A stretch of 64,000 nt of DNA, from assembly GCA_016715105.1 (NCBI GenBank), contig JADKBO010000027.1, positions 1-64,000 of the forward strand. Reading direction: 5' to 3'. A program made the position numbers and the translations under genes. The notes beneath the pieces were generated by a model. The model was not told the DNA's origin. It was given only the letters and a program-made list of their open reading frames with translations, and did no database searches. This stretch comes from Saprospiraceae bacterium (GTDB lineage: Bacteria; Bacteroidota; Bacteroidia; Chitinophagales; Saprospiraceae). This document shows, one piece after another, positions 1 through 9,526 of this stretch; the first letter of the stretch is position 1; every line of letters begins with the position of its first letter.

Positions 1-56
1 TTAACTTTCAACTTTATGAATTCGTCCCACCATTAACCATTAACCATTAACCATTA
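1..56. repeat. Short tandem CCATTAA repeat at left edge
   Basis: The first bases contain the words AACTTTCAACTTTATGAA and then four copies of the 7-mer CCATTAA. The same words return in the gene-free fields at 39.2-39.5, 41.2 and 61.4-62.2 kb. The last copy supplies the stop codon of the adjacent minus-strand lipoprotein gene. Confidence 0.6.
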
Positions 57-524
57 ATCACATCCTGGTTTTGAAAGGGGCATACTCGTACTATATGTGA
101 TGTTGTTTCTATCCTTGAATTTCGTGCCAGAATCATCCAAGTCACCAAAGCCTTCAAATAACTTATTGTCAGTGACCATAAATGCTATTTCCCGGGTACT
201 TTCCATGCCTTCAGACATAAAAGTATAGGTGCCAATCAATTTATCATCAACAAAAGTTCCAACAAAAGTACCTTCGTTTTTGTCCTTCTCTTTAAGTGCA
301 TAAGTAAGGTCGGCTTTCACTTCTGGATCCAATTCTTTTATGGACATTTTTATTTCATTGCCGTCTGCCTTATACCCGTAACAACCCAACTCTAATAAGG
401 GATTCACGCGGATAGTAGTGTCTTGCTCAATTTGCATAACTTCCATCGAAGCATTACTTTCTTCCTTCGGTTTACAAGCAAAAAATAAAAGAAAAGCAAA
501 TATGATGATTGCTGATGTTTTCAT
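54..524 (-). CDS. Small lipoprotein of unknown function
   Basis: The product is 156 aa. It starts with a hydrophobic signal (residues 4-15) ending in a lipobox-like FFAC with Cys17, so it is probably lipid-anchored in the envelope. After a Ser/Glu-rich linker comes a compact domain containing GCYGYKADGNEIKMSI and a GTFVGTFVDDKLIGTYTF stretch, the alternating pattern of a small beta-barrel that recurs in Bacteroidota lipoproteins. Function is unknown. Its stop codon falls inside the CCATTAA repeat. The upstream spacer to the GDYXXLXY gene is 130 bp, so it is probably transcribed separately. Confidence 0.75.
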   Translation of the reverse strand: MKTSAIIIFAFLLFFACKPKEESNASMEVMQIEQDTTIRVNPLLELGCYGYKADGNEIKMSIKELDPEVKADLTYALKEKDKNEGTFVGTFVDDKLIGTYTFMSEGMESTREIAFMVTDNKLFEGFGDLDDSGTKFKDRNNITYSTSMPLSKPGCD

Positions 525-654
525 AATTGTAAATATTTATTCGTACAATTAATTTTAAACGATTGACATGATTTGCAAGTTCATTGCTGGCCTGTAGATC
601 ATTAAAATAAAGTAGGAATATTCCAAAAGGCTTTGGTTTTTAATCAAAACAGCT

Positions 655-1140
655 TTACTCTATTGGCTTTAAATTTTCTCCATAAAGCCCAATCAACAAG
701 CTGTTACCCTGTCCGTCAACTTTGATACCGCCATATTTCGCTTCAGCATATTTATCAGCAGTGCCCTCTTGGAAAAAATAGGATTCTGCACCGATATTCA
801 TATTCCATGCGGAGTTATGATAAGCGATGAGCCATTCATCATCATTAAGCGGAGTTTTTTCTGGTTGAATTCTCAAACGTTGGGCAACACCCAAGGAGTC
901 CAATTTTACCACACAATATCCTCTTTTACTGATGCTGTCTACGGCAACTCCTGTTGAAATCGCATAATTCAAACTCATATAATCACCTTGCATCAATGAT
1001 CTGGGATCAACTGGAGCCAATTCCAATAACAGCAATTTTCCTTCATCCAGCATTTTTTCTTTGTTGAAAATTGAAGTATTGAAGTAAATCAATAGTATCA
1101 AAAGATTGGCTAAGATGATGGGCCATTTATATTTTTTCAT
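655..1140 (-). CDS. GDYXXLXY domain protein
   Basis: The product is 161 aa with one N-terminal membrane segment (about residues 7-22) and the family signature GDYMSLNY at residues 52-59, preceded by PVDPRSLMQ. This family has no assigned biochemical role. It is typically encoded beside DUF2157 and DUF4401 membrane proteins, as it is here. The start overlaps the end of the DUF4401 gene by 14 bp, which indicates translational coupling within one transcript. The soluble part is predicted to lie outside the cytoplasmic membrane (inference from the single anchor). Confidence 0.85.
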   Translation of the reverse strand: MKKYKWPIILANLLILLIYFNTSIFNKEKMLDEGKLLLLELAPVDPRSLMQGDYMSLNYAISTGVAVDSISKRGYCVVKLDSLGVAQRLRIQPEKTPLNDDEWLIAYHNSAWNMNIGAESYFFQEGTADKYAEAKYGGIKVDGQGNSLLIGLYGENLKPIE

Positions 1141-2203
1141 TTCCTTTCAACATGTAATTGGTGAATAAATAAAATGCAATAAAGACGATGCCAGAGAAAA
1201 ACAAAATCAACGATTTGGTCAGTAAACTCAAGTTTAAATCGTAATAATATTGAGCAATAAAATAGAGTAATCCAATGATTGCAATGGCAAATCCAGTTTT
1301 GTAATTGACCAAAAAGCACAAGAGCATGACCAAAATACTACCTGAAATTGCAGGTGAATAAAAGGTAATGAGTATGGTCAAAGCGCTTAAAGTATAGACA
1401 TATATTTTTGTTTTTGGCGATTGCACTTCGAGTATGGTGCAAATTTCCCAGACGACATAGAGCAGCGCCAATGCATTGACAATGGAAGTCAACCAGATAA
1501 AATTGAATTGGATACCTATGATGCCTCGAGCCCCAATAAATATTAAACCAGAGAATAAGGCGATGATCAACCCAATCCTGATGGGATTATATAATGCATT
1601 TAATTTTGGGTGCATACTGATGATCTTTGATTCATTCAAACACCAATAACAAAGTAAAAAAGTATACAATGCGAGGTAAATATGCACCAGATTATAATTA
1701 TCAAAGGTCATCAAAATGGTGATAAATGCACTACTGATGGCCGCGAATGACAAAAATGCCAACATATAACTTTTAGTCAAATACATCGTCAGGACACTGA
1801 TGACCATTACCAAAAGTGACAGCACAACTTCACCCAGTCCTACTTCCGATAATCCAAAAACGAGCAAGGCTAAACCAGCAGCGAAATTAGATATGCTGAT
1901 GGTATCAAGTAGTAGATGATCCGTTTTTAAATTGATCAAAATGGCTCCTCCGATAAATAAAATCCCCAAAACGATCATGCTGATTTTGGAGTCATATATA
2001 CCAGTAATAGCTAAAAACCCGAGAAAAGTAAGCGTTGCCAAAAAGCCACCAATGATGGATAGGATTTTGATCGAAAGACTAGATTGATTGTTTGAGCGGT
2101 GTTTTTGTTCTGCCTGCATGGCATCTTCATCATATTGAAAAGAAGCACTTTCTGTTAATGCAAGTTGCGCTAAAATTTCCTTCAACTTCAATTCATTATC
2201 CAT
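1127..2203 (-). CDS. DUF4401 multi-spanning membrane protein
   Basis: This is an integral membrane protein of about 358 aa with a soluble N-terminus (MDNELKLKEILAQLAL) followed by roughly ten or more hydrophobic helices. I place the start at 2203. It then overlaps the end of the DUF2157 gene by only 8 bp, whereas an in-frame ATG at 2227 would overlap by 32 bp. DUF4401 assignment rests on the sequence character and on the conserved order DUF2157, DUF4401, GDYXXLXY. No catalytic motif is visible. The family role is unknown; an envelope function is inferred. Confidence 0.8.
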   Translation of the reverse strand: MDNELKLKEILAQLALTESASFQYDEDAMQAEQKHRSNNQSSLSIKILSIIGGFLATLTFLGFLAITGIYDSKISMIVLGILFIGGAILINLKTDHLLLDTISISNFAAGLALLVFGLSEVGLGEVVLSLLVMVISVLTMYLTKSYMLAFLSFAAISSAFITILMTFDNYNLVHIYLALYTFLLCYWCLNESKIISMHPKLNALYNPIRIGLIIALFSGLIFIGARGIIGIQFNFIWLTSIVNALALLYVVWEICTILEVQSPKTKIYVYTLSALTILITFYSPAISGSILVMLLCFLVNYKTGFAIAIIGLLYFIAQYYYDLNLSLLTKSLILFFSGIVFIAFYLFTNYMLKGNEKI

Positions 2204-3146
2204 TTTTCCACTTTTTTTGAAGGTCAATTAAATTTTTAATTACCAGGGTCACACTGCCTATCACAAATAAAGTAATCACAAAAAACATGATGGCATCATA
2301 AGAGATCTTTATTAATAATGCAGCAATAATAATGATGATGCTGAGTGGGATAATGGCAAAGTAAATCGTCTTGTGGTTCTCCCAGCCATATTTGATAGCC
2401 AGTCCATATAAGGCTAAAGTGATGATAATCAATGCTAAAAAGCTGACCTCATAGGTATTGAAGATACCATTGACAATGCCCAGTGTTGCAAAAGATACAG
2501 CCGATATGGCCATGAGATTGATAAACCATTCTGGTGTTTTGACCTCAGGATCTTTGGGCCTTTTCAAAAAGTAAATGAGGAATAAAGAATTGATGACAAA
2601 CTGTAATGCCATCACAAAAATGTCGGACCAGTGATCGGCGACTTGCTCTGCGTACAGGAAAATGGTGGTGTTGATCAGTAAGATAAAAAGCACCCACAAG
2701 ACCGCATAATTGGCAATGACTGCCCAGATGACTGTAAATACTGTCCACCCAAGAAAAAAGTCGTAGGCATTGGCGCCAGTCTGGTAAATTTGGCCATAAA
2801 CAGCAAATAAAACGCCGATTAGTATGGCCGATCCTGTGAGTAAAATGTGTTTGATATCCTGGGAAAGTTTGGAAAATACCGCCGTCAAAGTTGCAGCGAT
2901 CAATAAGCCTTGCACCAAACCCAACTTCGCAAACTTATGTAGGTCTGCCCAGTTGTATGCAAAGAAAAACAGAATACCAGATACGGTAAAACCAACACCC
3001 AAACTGATGAAAAACAATTTCAGGAATTTAATCCAAGCCGACCGATCATTATACACTTGATTTTGCAGCAGATTCTTGATGGTGGAAGCAGTCAAATTAC
3101 TATGCCGACTGATGAGGTGAATGTCTTCTCTTTCTATTTGGGCCAT
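2196..3146 (-). CDS. DUF2157 membrane protein
   Basis: The product is 316 aa and is the first gene of the three-gene membrane cluster. The N-terminal 40 residues are soluble and helical, and include a WIKFLKLFF segment typical of DUF2157. About nine transmembrane helices follow, with a Tyr/Gly motif (AVYGQIYQTGANAYDFFLGW) that is characteristic of the family. The protein ends in a short basic tail (LQKKWKNG). Function is unknown. The overlapping junctions with DUF4401 and GDYXXLXY suggest the three products are needed together. Confidence 0.85.
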   Translation of the reverse strand: MAQIEREDIHLISRHSNLTASTIKNLLQNQVYNDRSAWIKFLKLFFISLGVGFTVSGILFFFAYNWADLHKFAKLGLVQGLLIAATLTAVFSKLSQDIKHILLTGSAILIGVLFAVYGQIYQTGANAYDFFLGWTVFTVIWAVIANYAVLWVLFILLINTTIFLYAEQVADHWSDIFVMALQFVINSLFLIYFLKRPKDPEVKTPEWFINLMAISAVSFATLGIVNGIFNTYEVSFLALIIITLALYGLAIKYGWENHKTIYFAIIPLSIIIIIAALLIKISYDAIMFFVITLFVIGSVTLVIKNLIDLQKKWKNG

Positions 3147-3381
3147 TGCGGTAAAATTGGTGAAACGGGAAAATTACTTTCTTAAAGTAGTAAATCGAAT
3201 AAAAGTAATCCATTGTACCGTTTAATGAAAATTATGAAGTGATATTTTGATAATAGTTCGGAAGAAAAAAGACAAAAGACGAGAGACGAAAGTAAATTGT
3301 CATCATAGGCAGTTAAGGGAATTTCTTCCAATGAGTTTTCTAAACAATGCCGGCAAAGAATTGGTTAGAACCCAGAAAGGT

Positions 3382-4254
3382 TTATTTGTACAAATTCGGA
3401 TCAAAATCGACACTGTAAATGTGCTCGATCATGCGATCTGGGCCTTTTTCTTGTCGGGTGAAGTATAGTTTTTTCTTATTGACAAAAGGACAAAATTCAG
3501 CTACTGTTGAATTAATTGGGTGACCCAAGTTTTTGGGAGTTGACCATTTACCATGTTCATGAAATGAAATAAACAAATCTACTTCCCCAAAACCTGTTGT
3601 ATCTGAAGAAAAGTAAATGATGTAAGATTCATCAGGTGCAATAAATGGATTGGATTCTCTGAATGCTAGGGTGTTTATAGGTAATCCAACATTGGTTGGC
3701 AATTGATATTCATAGTTTGTGAATTTTGAAATATAGATGTCAGAATTTCCTTGTTTATTTTCATTTTCTTTCATGAAGTAAAGATTTCCATTGCTCGCCA
3801 CTGAAGCATATGATTCAGATGAATCGGTGTTTAAAACCATTCCCAAATGATATGGTTCTGCCCACTGATTTCCAAGGAGTTTCACTGCCCAAATATCAAA
3901 TCCATTGGCATCAGTCCCATCGGGTCTTGGCCTATTGGATTGAAAATAAACCACTTTTCCATCGGGTGAAAAGATGGGGTCGATGTCTTTCCATTGCCCG
4001 TTATTTGAAAAAGACGCCAACTTTGGAGTTGACCATTTGCCTTTGACTTTGTTGGCTTGCATGATTACCAATGTATCTCTCTTTCCACCAGATTTTACCC
4101 ACAAAGCTATTTTTTCATTGGGGGAACAAGTAAAGCCAAATTCTCCCACTCCCGAGATGCTTTTGGAATTTATAATCTGCGGAGTGTTTTGTGCAACCGT
4201 CAAGAAATGGCAAAAACAAACAAAAATAATCACCTGACCGATTTTTAAAAACAT
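3382..4254 (-). CDS. PD40 (WD40-like) beta-propeller secreted protein
   Basis: The product is about 290 aa. I chose the ATG at 4254 because it opens a clean signal peptide (hydrophobic residues 5-18, then TVAQ). The mature part carries repeated PD40/TolB-type blades: DPIFSPDGKVVYFQSNRP, then YASVASNGNLYFMKEN, then SNPFIAPDESYIIYFSS. Such blades are found in OmpA-type and TolB-like periplasmic proteins and usually mediate protein contacts; no catalytic residues are seen. It stands alone between the membrane cluster and the MFS gene, both on the same strand. Confidence 0.8.
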   Translation of the reverse strand: MFLKIGQVIIFVCFCHFLTVAQNTPQIINSKSISGVGEFGFTCSPNEKIALWVKSGGKRDTLVIMQANKVKGKWSTPKLASFSNNGQWKDIDPIFSPDGKVVYFQSNRPRPDGTDANGFDIWAVKLLGNQWAEPYHLGMVLNTDSSESYASVASNGNLYFMKENENKQGNSDIYISKFTNYEYQLPTNVGLPINTLAFRESNPFIAPDESYIIYFSSDTTGFGEVDLFISFHEHGKWSTPKNLGHPINSTVAEFCPFVNKKKLYFTRQEKGPDRMIEHIYSVDFDPNLYK

Positions 4255-4357
4255 GCTATTGAAATTAGAAATTAAATACAATCACTCAACTATTTAAACG
4301 TCTAAATTTGAATACAATTATTTTAAAGCAGTCGATGTTCAATTCTTTTTTACAAGT

Positions 4358-5605
4358 TTAAGTAGTAATGGAGAGTGCTTTAGCCGCCAAAGCCCTTTTT
4401 TCCACCAAATTATTAATCACGATCATCAAAAATGCAGATATGATCATGGATGCAATCACTACCCAGCCGAGCATAGGGTAGTTTTCCAACATACCATCAG
4501 CTCTCTGTGAAATGATCATGCCTGCTATTGTTGAAGCGATGCCACCAGAAACTTGAGAAACTGATGAATTGATGCTCATGAAAGCACCTCTATCTTTAAG
4601 GTCTGGAACGGCTGTTATCAAAGCTGATGCGGAAATCATTCTCGCATTGATGCCAAGGAATAACACGACATTTAGAATCATGATGGCCCAAAGTGGGGTG
4701 ATGCCCAAATTGCAATAAATGCCTACCAAAATCATACTCAAAATACTACCCGCGGTAAATAATTTTAGCTTACCTATTTTGTCCGCAACTTTACCAAGGA
4801 GGGGACCAAAAATGATGGTAAATACGCCCGTTACACCATACAATAATGGTAAATCGTCAATCGAAATACCCAAATTATTGGTACTAAAAGCAGACCCAAA
4901 AGGCATCAACATAAAACCTCCTGTTGCCAATAAGGTAGTAGATAAAAAAACCTTGATGTAATCCGGATTGGTAACCGTACTCAACAAATGTTTGATCGGA
5001 TTTTGGCCCTTATTTGCCTCCAAATGAGCGTTGATGGGTTTCATATAAATAAAGATGATTAATCCTACGACTGAACCAACGATCACAATCATCCAAAAAG
5101 CTGCATGCCAGCCAAATTCGTTGGCCAAATATAATCCAATGGGCAGGCCCAATATTTGCGAGGCGGCAAAAGCCATTTGCGTAAAACCCATGACTCGGCC
5201 TCGCACTTCTAAGGCAAAAATGTCGGTAATGATTGCAAATCCTATGGAGCCAATGACGCCACCAAAAATGCCTGTGAAAATCCTGGATAGCAATAGAAAA
5301 TGATAATTTGTAGCACTTGCGCAAAAAGCAGTTCCGATAATAAATCCAACATAGAAAAACATCAACAGTTTTTTTCTGTCAAATTTATCCGCAAATCCAG
5401 CCGCTAAAATCCCAGAAATTCCGGCACTAAATGCATAACCGGAAACTACCCATCCAAACTGTTTGGTAGTGATGTCGAGCTCAGGTAATAAAATGGCTCC
5501 AAGCGGTGACAACACCATAAAATCTAGGATTACTGTAAATTGTATGAATGCCAAAATAGCAATCATAAACACTTGATAATTGGAAAAAATCCGTTGTTTA
5601 CTCAT
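4358..5605 (-). CDS. MFS transporter (drug-efflux type)
   Basis: The product is 415 aa with 12 predicted transmembrane helices, the usual length for a DHA1-type major facilitator. The loop between helices 2 and 3 has GFADKFDRKKLL, the MFS signature (GxLaDrxGrkxxl), and a second copy, GKVADKIGKLKL, lies in the C-terminal half. It lies 30 bp downstream of a TetR repressor gene on the same strand, so the two probably form a repressor-efflux operon induced by the substrate. The substrate cannot be read from sequence. Confidence 0.88.
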   Translation of the reverse strand: MSKQRIFSNYQVFMIAILAFIQFTVILDFMVLSPLGAILLPELDITTKQFGWVVSGYAFSAGISGILAAGFADKFDRKKLLMFFYVGFIIGTAFCASATNYHFLLLSRIFTGIFGGVIGSIGFAIITDIFALEVRGRVMGFTQMAFAASQILGLPIGLYLANEFGWHAAFWMIVIVGSVVGLIIFIYMKPINAHLEANKGQNPIKHLLSTVTNPDYIKVFLSTTLLATGGFMLMPFGSAFSTNNLGISIDDLPLLYGVTGVFTIIFGPLLGKVADKIGKLKLFTAGSILSMILVGIYCNLGITPLWAIMILNVVLFLGINARMISASALITAVPDLKDRGAFMSINSSVSQVSGGIASTIAGMIISQRADGMLENYPMLGWVVIASMIISAFLMIVINNLVEKRALAAKALSITT

Positions 5606-5635
5606 AAAATATTGATGTGATACTTAGTATCTTTT

Positions 5636-6226
5636 TTATTTTTTAATTCCCTTAATGACTATGTCGAAAGCTGCTTTCATATCTTGTTCTGATAGTTGAT
5701 AGGGTGCACCGCCCATACTTTTTCCTGCCATGTGAAATCTGATGAGATTGTACAAGGGTGCAAAAGCAACAGACCAGAATACTTCTGGTTTCATTCGATT
5801 GGTTTCTCCATTTTTGACAGCATTTTTCATGAAACCTCCCATTTCCTGACTAAATTTTGCAGTGATGTTTTCCGCAAGTTTGTCCTTGTAAGGGGTGAGT
5901 TTCAATTGCTCATAAAATTGGGTCTCCAAGTAATGATTGAGGTGGAAATTTGCTCGGTTGGTCCATTGAACCCAAAGTCCGGTTTTGAGATCCATTTCTT
6001 GATGAAATCCATCAAAGGTGGCTTTCACCATTCGTTCGCCTACTTCTTCCCCAATTCTGAGAATGAGGTCTTCTTTGTCTTTGTAATAGATGTAAAGCGT
6101 GGCGGGAGAAACGCCTGCAGCTTTGGCCAGCTTTTGCATACTGAAGCCATCAAAGCCCAATTGCACAAGCAGTTCTAAGGCTTTTTTACGGACAATTTCT
6201 TCCTTTTTTTCGTCTCTAAGTCGCAT
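5636..6226 (-). CDS. TetR/AcrR family transcriptional regulator
   Basis: The product is 196 aa. The N-terminal helix-turn-helix is clear: GFDGFSMQKLAKAAGVSPAT followed by LYIYYKDKEDLI, at residues 24-56. The remaining 140 residues are a helical ligand-binding domain without recognisable specificity. It precedes the MFS efflux gene by 30 bp and probably represses both genes. The AT-rich 275-bp spacer upstream contains ATTCAT/ATGAAT words around 6245-6290 that could form its operator (weak). Confidence 0.88.
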   Translation of the reverse strand: MRLRDEKKEEIVRKKALELLVQLGFDGFSMQKLAKAAGVSPATLYIYYKDKEDLILRIGEEVGERMVKATFDGFHQEMDLKTGLWVQWTNRANFHLNHYLETQFYEQLKLTPYKDKLAENITAKFSQEMGGFMKNAVKNGETNRMKPEVFWSVAFAPLYNLIRFHMAGKSMGGAPYQLSEQDMKAAFDIVIKGIKK

Positions 6227-6501
6227 GATGAAACAAATATAAATGAATAATCATTTACTTATGAATATTTGTTAGTTTTATATGAATATTGAATCAAAAT
6301 GTACAAGGTTCATTGATGGAAACATGGTTAGGAAGAAGGGGAGTAAATCAGATTAATTTGAAGGGATATGGTAGATATCTGCATACCGTTTGATGATCAT
6401 ATTTACGAATCTTTTCAAGTAGTTTTCATTTAGAAAAGCATTAGACCAATTTTCAAATCGTTGGCATTGAGTGCCCAAATAGAAAAAATACAAACTCAGA
6501 C

Positions 6502-7350
6502 CTAACACTGGTAATAATCTTTTTCTTCCAAGCTTAGGATATTAAATGATTCATATCCTTCAAGGAATTGGTCAATCTTGGGTTGATATTTCGCTGCTTC
6601 ATATTTTTCAATATTATGCAATTGCATGATGTAATAGGCAACATCAAGACTTAACCAGCCATTACCACAAAAATCAAAATCAAAAATAGTGATATTACCA
6701 TCTTCATCGATATTGAGATTGTCAAACCATATATCTAAATGTACAATACCTGATTGCATGTTATTTATATCGGCCTCCTTCAATTGATCAATGATAAAAC
6801 CTTGTAAACTTTCTAAATATTTCATTTCTATCGAATCAGGAGAAAGGAAATGACTGATTTGAGCAAGTGACTCGACCATCAATACTTCCAGGGAATAATT
6901 AATTCGATCAATTTTTTGATTCTTTGCTATTTGGTGAATTTGGCCAACGGTGCGGCCAATTTCATAGTGAAGCTCACCAGAAACTTCATGTAATTTACTG
7001 CCCGGAGCGTAGGAAAACATTAGCCCATATCTCAAACCTTCTGGTGCATGTAGATTTTGTATATAAACTCCTTGTACATCTTTGATGGGATAAGAGATCG
7101 AAATATTAGCTGCTTTAAGCTGATTAAGAAAGTAAATTTCTGCTTCGATTTCAGCGGGTTTTCTCCAATTCAAACTGTAAACTCTAAATACAAATTGATT
7201 TTGACCAGCAGAAACCAAATAAGTATCATTGATTCCTGACTTCATTAATTTGCATTTTATATCCGCACCAAAGTCGTATTTAGTTTGGATAAACTCAGCA
7301 AGATGTGAAGCAGATAAAATGGAATGTGTAACTGGAAAAAAGCTCATCAT
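6502..7350 (-). CDS. Aminoglycoside phosphotransferase-fold kinase
   Basis: The product is 282 aa. It has the APH/choline-kinase fold motifs: an N-lobe NDTYLV strand, a catalytic-loop signature IVHLDIWFDNLNID (Brenner-type HxDxxxxN) and the metal-binding IFDFDFCGNGWLSLDVA. In this superfamily the first Asp is the catalytic base and the second motif coordinates Mg-ATP. The acceptor is unknown; homoserine-kinase-II-like small-molecule kinases share this layout, and antibiotic modification cannot be claimed. The gene begins 25 bp after a methyltransferase gene and is probably co-transcribed with it. Confidence 0.8.
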   Translation of the reverse strand: MMSFFPVTHSILSASHLAEFIQTKYDFGADIKCKLMKSGINDTYLVSAGQNQFVFRVYSLNWRKPAEIEAEIYFLNQLKAANISISYPIKDVQGVYIQNLHAPEGLRYGLMFSYAPGSKLHEVSGELHYEIGRTVGQIHQIAKNQKIDRINYSLEVLMVESLAQISHFLSPDSIEMKYLESLQGFIIDQLKEADINNMQSGIVHLDIWFDNLNIDEDGNITIFDFDFCGNGWLSLDVAYYIMQLHNIEKYEAAKYQPKIDQFLEGYESFNILSLEEKDYYQC

Positions 7351-7375
7351 TAAATTGATTTAGGATATTGTCAAA

Positions 7376-8215
7376 TCAGAACTTTTCACCTGCTATAAAA
7401 GCCATAGGTACGGTAAGATTCAAGCCTCCGTTTCGTGCGGCAAATTGATTTAAATTGAATTCAAATTTGGAAAATATCATGGATAATTCTGACTTTGGAA
7501 AAAGGGAAATCCATCCAGCTAGCCAACCCAATTGGATGAAATGGTGATTCAGAAATGCGCTGCCATCCAGGAATTTCATGGTAAAAGAATCTTCCACTAC
7601 ATTAGTAATTTGAAAACCATTGTCTGTAAATAATTGAGAAACACCAGCTAAATTCCGACGATGAGCTTCTTCGTTTTCAATCAATTTCAAGTATGCTTCA
7701 TTGCCAATTTCATGAAGTGTTAAATACCAAATTTCATATAATTCCTTCCAGTGACCATGTAAATTGGTAGTTATGACCAGTCTTCCAGAAGCTTTGAGGA
7801 CACGATTACATTCTCTAAATACGACGTCTGGTTTATCGAAGTTATTGATTCCCAAATTTGACACAATCAAGTCTAGTGATTGATCCTCAAATGGAAGCTG
7901 CTCGGCGCTGCTTTCAATCAAAGTTATATTGGAAATGCCATAGTTTTTGATTTTTTCATGTACCCGCATATTGGCATTTTTCCATGGATCAAGACCAAAT
8001 AATTTACATGAATTTCCTAACCGTTCAGCCAATTCAACAAGTGGAAATCCAGTGCCACTACCAATATCCAAAATCGTTTCATTGGCTTTTAGCTCAAGGT
8101 GTTTAAGCATCAATAAACCAAATGATGAACTCCACAGCGGAACTTCATCATAAGTTTTTACAAAATCCTCAGAGTCAACAAATTGATAATTTAGATAGTC
8201 CATAATTGACTGCAA
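7376..8215 (-). CDS. Class I SAM-dependent methyltransferase
   Basis: The product is 279 aa. SAM-binding motif I is ILDIGSGTGFPLVELAERLG (residues 46-65), followed by an acidic strand LFGLDPW and motif DLIVSNLGINNF. A RECNRVLKASGRLVI segment matches the post-IV region of UbiE/Methyltransf_11 proteins. The substrate is unknown. An alternative in-frame ATG lies at 8203. It is upstream of, and likely in one transcript with, the APH-fold kinase, suggesting joint modification of one small molecule (inference). Confidence 0.82.
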   Translation of the reverse strand: MQSIMDYLNYQFVDSEDFVKTYDEVPLWSSSFGLLMLKHLELKANETILDIGSGTGFPLVELAERLGNSCKLFGLDPWKNANMRVHEKIKNYGISNITLIESSAEQLPFEDQSLDLIVSNLGINNFDKPDVVFRECNRVLKASGRLVITTNLHGHWKELYEIWYLTLHEIGNEAYLKLIENEEAHRRNLAGVSQLFTDNGFQITNVVEDSFTMKFLDGSAFLNHHFIQLGWLAGWISLFPKSELSMIFSKFEFNLNQFAARNGGLNLTVPMAFIAGEKF

Positions 8216-8417
8216 TTTGTGTTAAAGGTAATGAAAGATTGAATATGCAACTTCACCTAGGCTATTGTAATTTGACCCTACTAATTCTTGTATTAACTTT
8301 CAAAGGGGGCTTTGGTCTAACTTCCATGCACTTTTGTCTTTCATCTTTCCCCATTAATTCGATTGAAGTATATTTGTAAGGGCAAAGTCCAAAAAATTAA
8401 ATTAAATCCTAAAATAA

Positions 8418-8810
8418 ATGAAAATACAACAACTCATTCGTGGTTTAACTAAACCTGATCCAGTTGGTGTGGTTGATTTTAAGCCAAAGAAAATAGAGTT
8501 ACCACAAAAGTTCTTGCTTTTGAGACTCATCATTTCCTTGATTTGTATAGCCATTATTCAATACTTTATTTTAAGTTCTGATAAAGGTGGATTAACCATA
8601 TTATTGTACGAACTACTTATGATCAGTTATTTAGCTCTATCCTATTTTCTGACCGTGAAACCAAATTATAAACATGCTGGGAAATTTCCATTCTTTATCA
8701 ATCTCCCTTTTAAGATCTCTGACAATTATAATAGATTGTTGATCGGTCTGACGATCATATTTAAACCAGGAGAATTTATTTCACATGGTATAATGGACAT
8801 ACTTAAATAA
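8418..8810 (+). CDS. Small two-helix membrane protein, unknown
   Basis: The product is 130 aa with two hydrophobic segments (about residues 33-50 and 60-78), a basic linker and a C-terminal ISHGIMDILK. I do not recognise a family. Its stop overlaps the start of the YdeI-like gene (TAATG), so the two are translationally coupled. A TATATTTG hexamer-like -7 element stands at 8369-8376 without a well-spaced -33 element. Confidence 0.65.
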   Translation: MKIQQLIRGLTKPDPVGVVDFKPKKIELPQKFLLLRLIISLICIAIIQYFILSSDKGGLTILLYELLMISYLALSYFLTVKPNYKHAGKFPFFINLPFKISDNYNRLLIGLTIIFKPGEFISHGIMDILK

Positions 8811-9388
8811 TGGAGCAGAAATTAGAAACATTTTATCCGAAGAATCGACAAGAATGGCGAGCATGGCTGGAAGAAAATCATGATAAAAAACAAAACATTT
8901 GGTTGATTTATTATAAACAAAAATCAAAAATTCCGACAGTCAGTTACAGTGATGCCGTTGATGAAGCCCTTTGTTTCGGCTGGATCGATAGCAAAGCGAA
9001 ATCCTTAGATGAGGTAAAATTTATGCAATTCTTTAGCAAACGCAAAGAAAAAAGTGTTTGGTCAAAAATCAATAAGGAAAAAATTGAAATGCTGATCAGC
9101 TCAGGCCTCATGACGCCAGCTGGGCTAGCAATTATTGAAAAGGCAAAAGCAAATGGTTCCTGGACGATATTGGATGAAGTAGAGGCTTTGATTATCCCTC
9201 CAGATTTGGAAGAAGCATTCTCTCAAAAGCTTAATGCGAAGACCTATTTCCAGAGCTTAAGTAGGACAGACCAAAGAAATATCTTACAATGGCTCGTTCT
9301 TGCCAAACGTCCAGAAACTCGTCAAAAACGCATTGATGAAATTGTAGATCTTGCGGAACTGGGGCAGAAGCCCAAACAGTTTAGATGA
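8810..9388 (+). CDS. YdeI/OmpD-associated family protein
   Basis: The product is 192 aa. It shows the family pattern FYPKNRQEWRAWLEENH, the DALCFGWIDSKAKSLD core and the C-terminal LAKRPETRQKRIDEIV repeat found in the bacteriocin-protection (YdeI) family. No enzymatic motif is known for the family; roles in envelope stress or antimicrobial-peptide tolerance were proposed for enterobacterial members. The start ATG overlaps the upstream stop codon. Confidence 0.85.
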   Translation: MEQKLETFYPKNRQEWRAWLEENHDKKQNIWLIYYKQKSKIPTVSYSDAVDEALCFGWIDSKAKSLDEVKFMQFFSKRKEKSVWSKINKEKIEMLISSGLMTPAGLAIIEKAKANGSWTILDEVEALIIPPDLEEAFSQKLNAKTYFQSLSRTDQRNILQWLVLAKRPETRQKRIDEIVDLAELGQKPKQFR

Positions 9389-9526
9389 TTTTGGATTAAA
9401 ACATAAAGATTAAAGGAGTTACTTTCACGTTCAAAAATAAACATTTGATTTTCTTAAAACAACCCTTGCCTTTTTTAAATTAGCAGTTCAATCCTCCAAC
9501 CAATTATAAAAATACAAAGTTACAAA

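Noticed and set aside
769..957. 62-aa plus-strand frame
   Set aside because: Fully inside the GDYXXLXY gene on the opposite strand.
3247..3468. 73-aa plus-strand frame
   Set aside because: Overlaps the end of the PD40 gene and has no recognisable feature.
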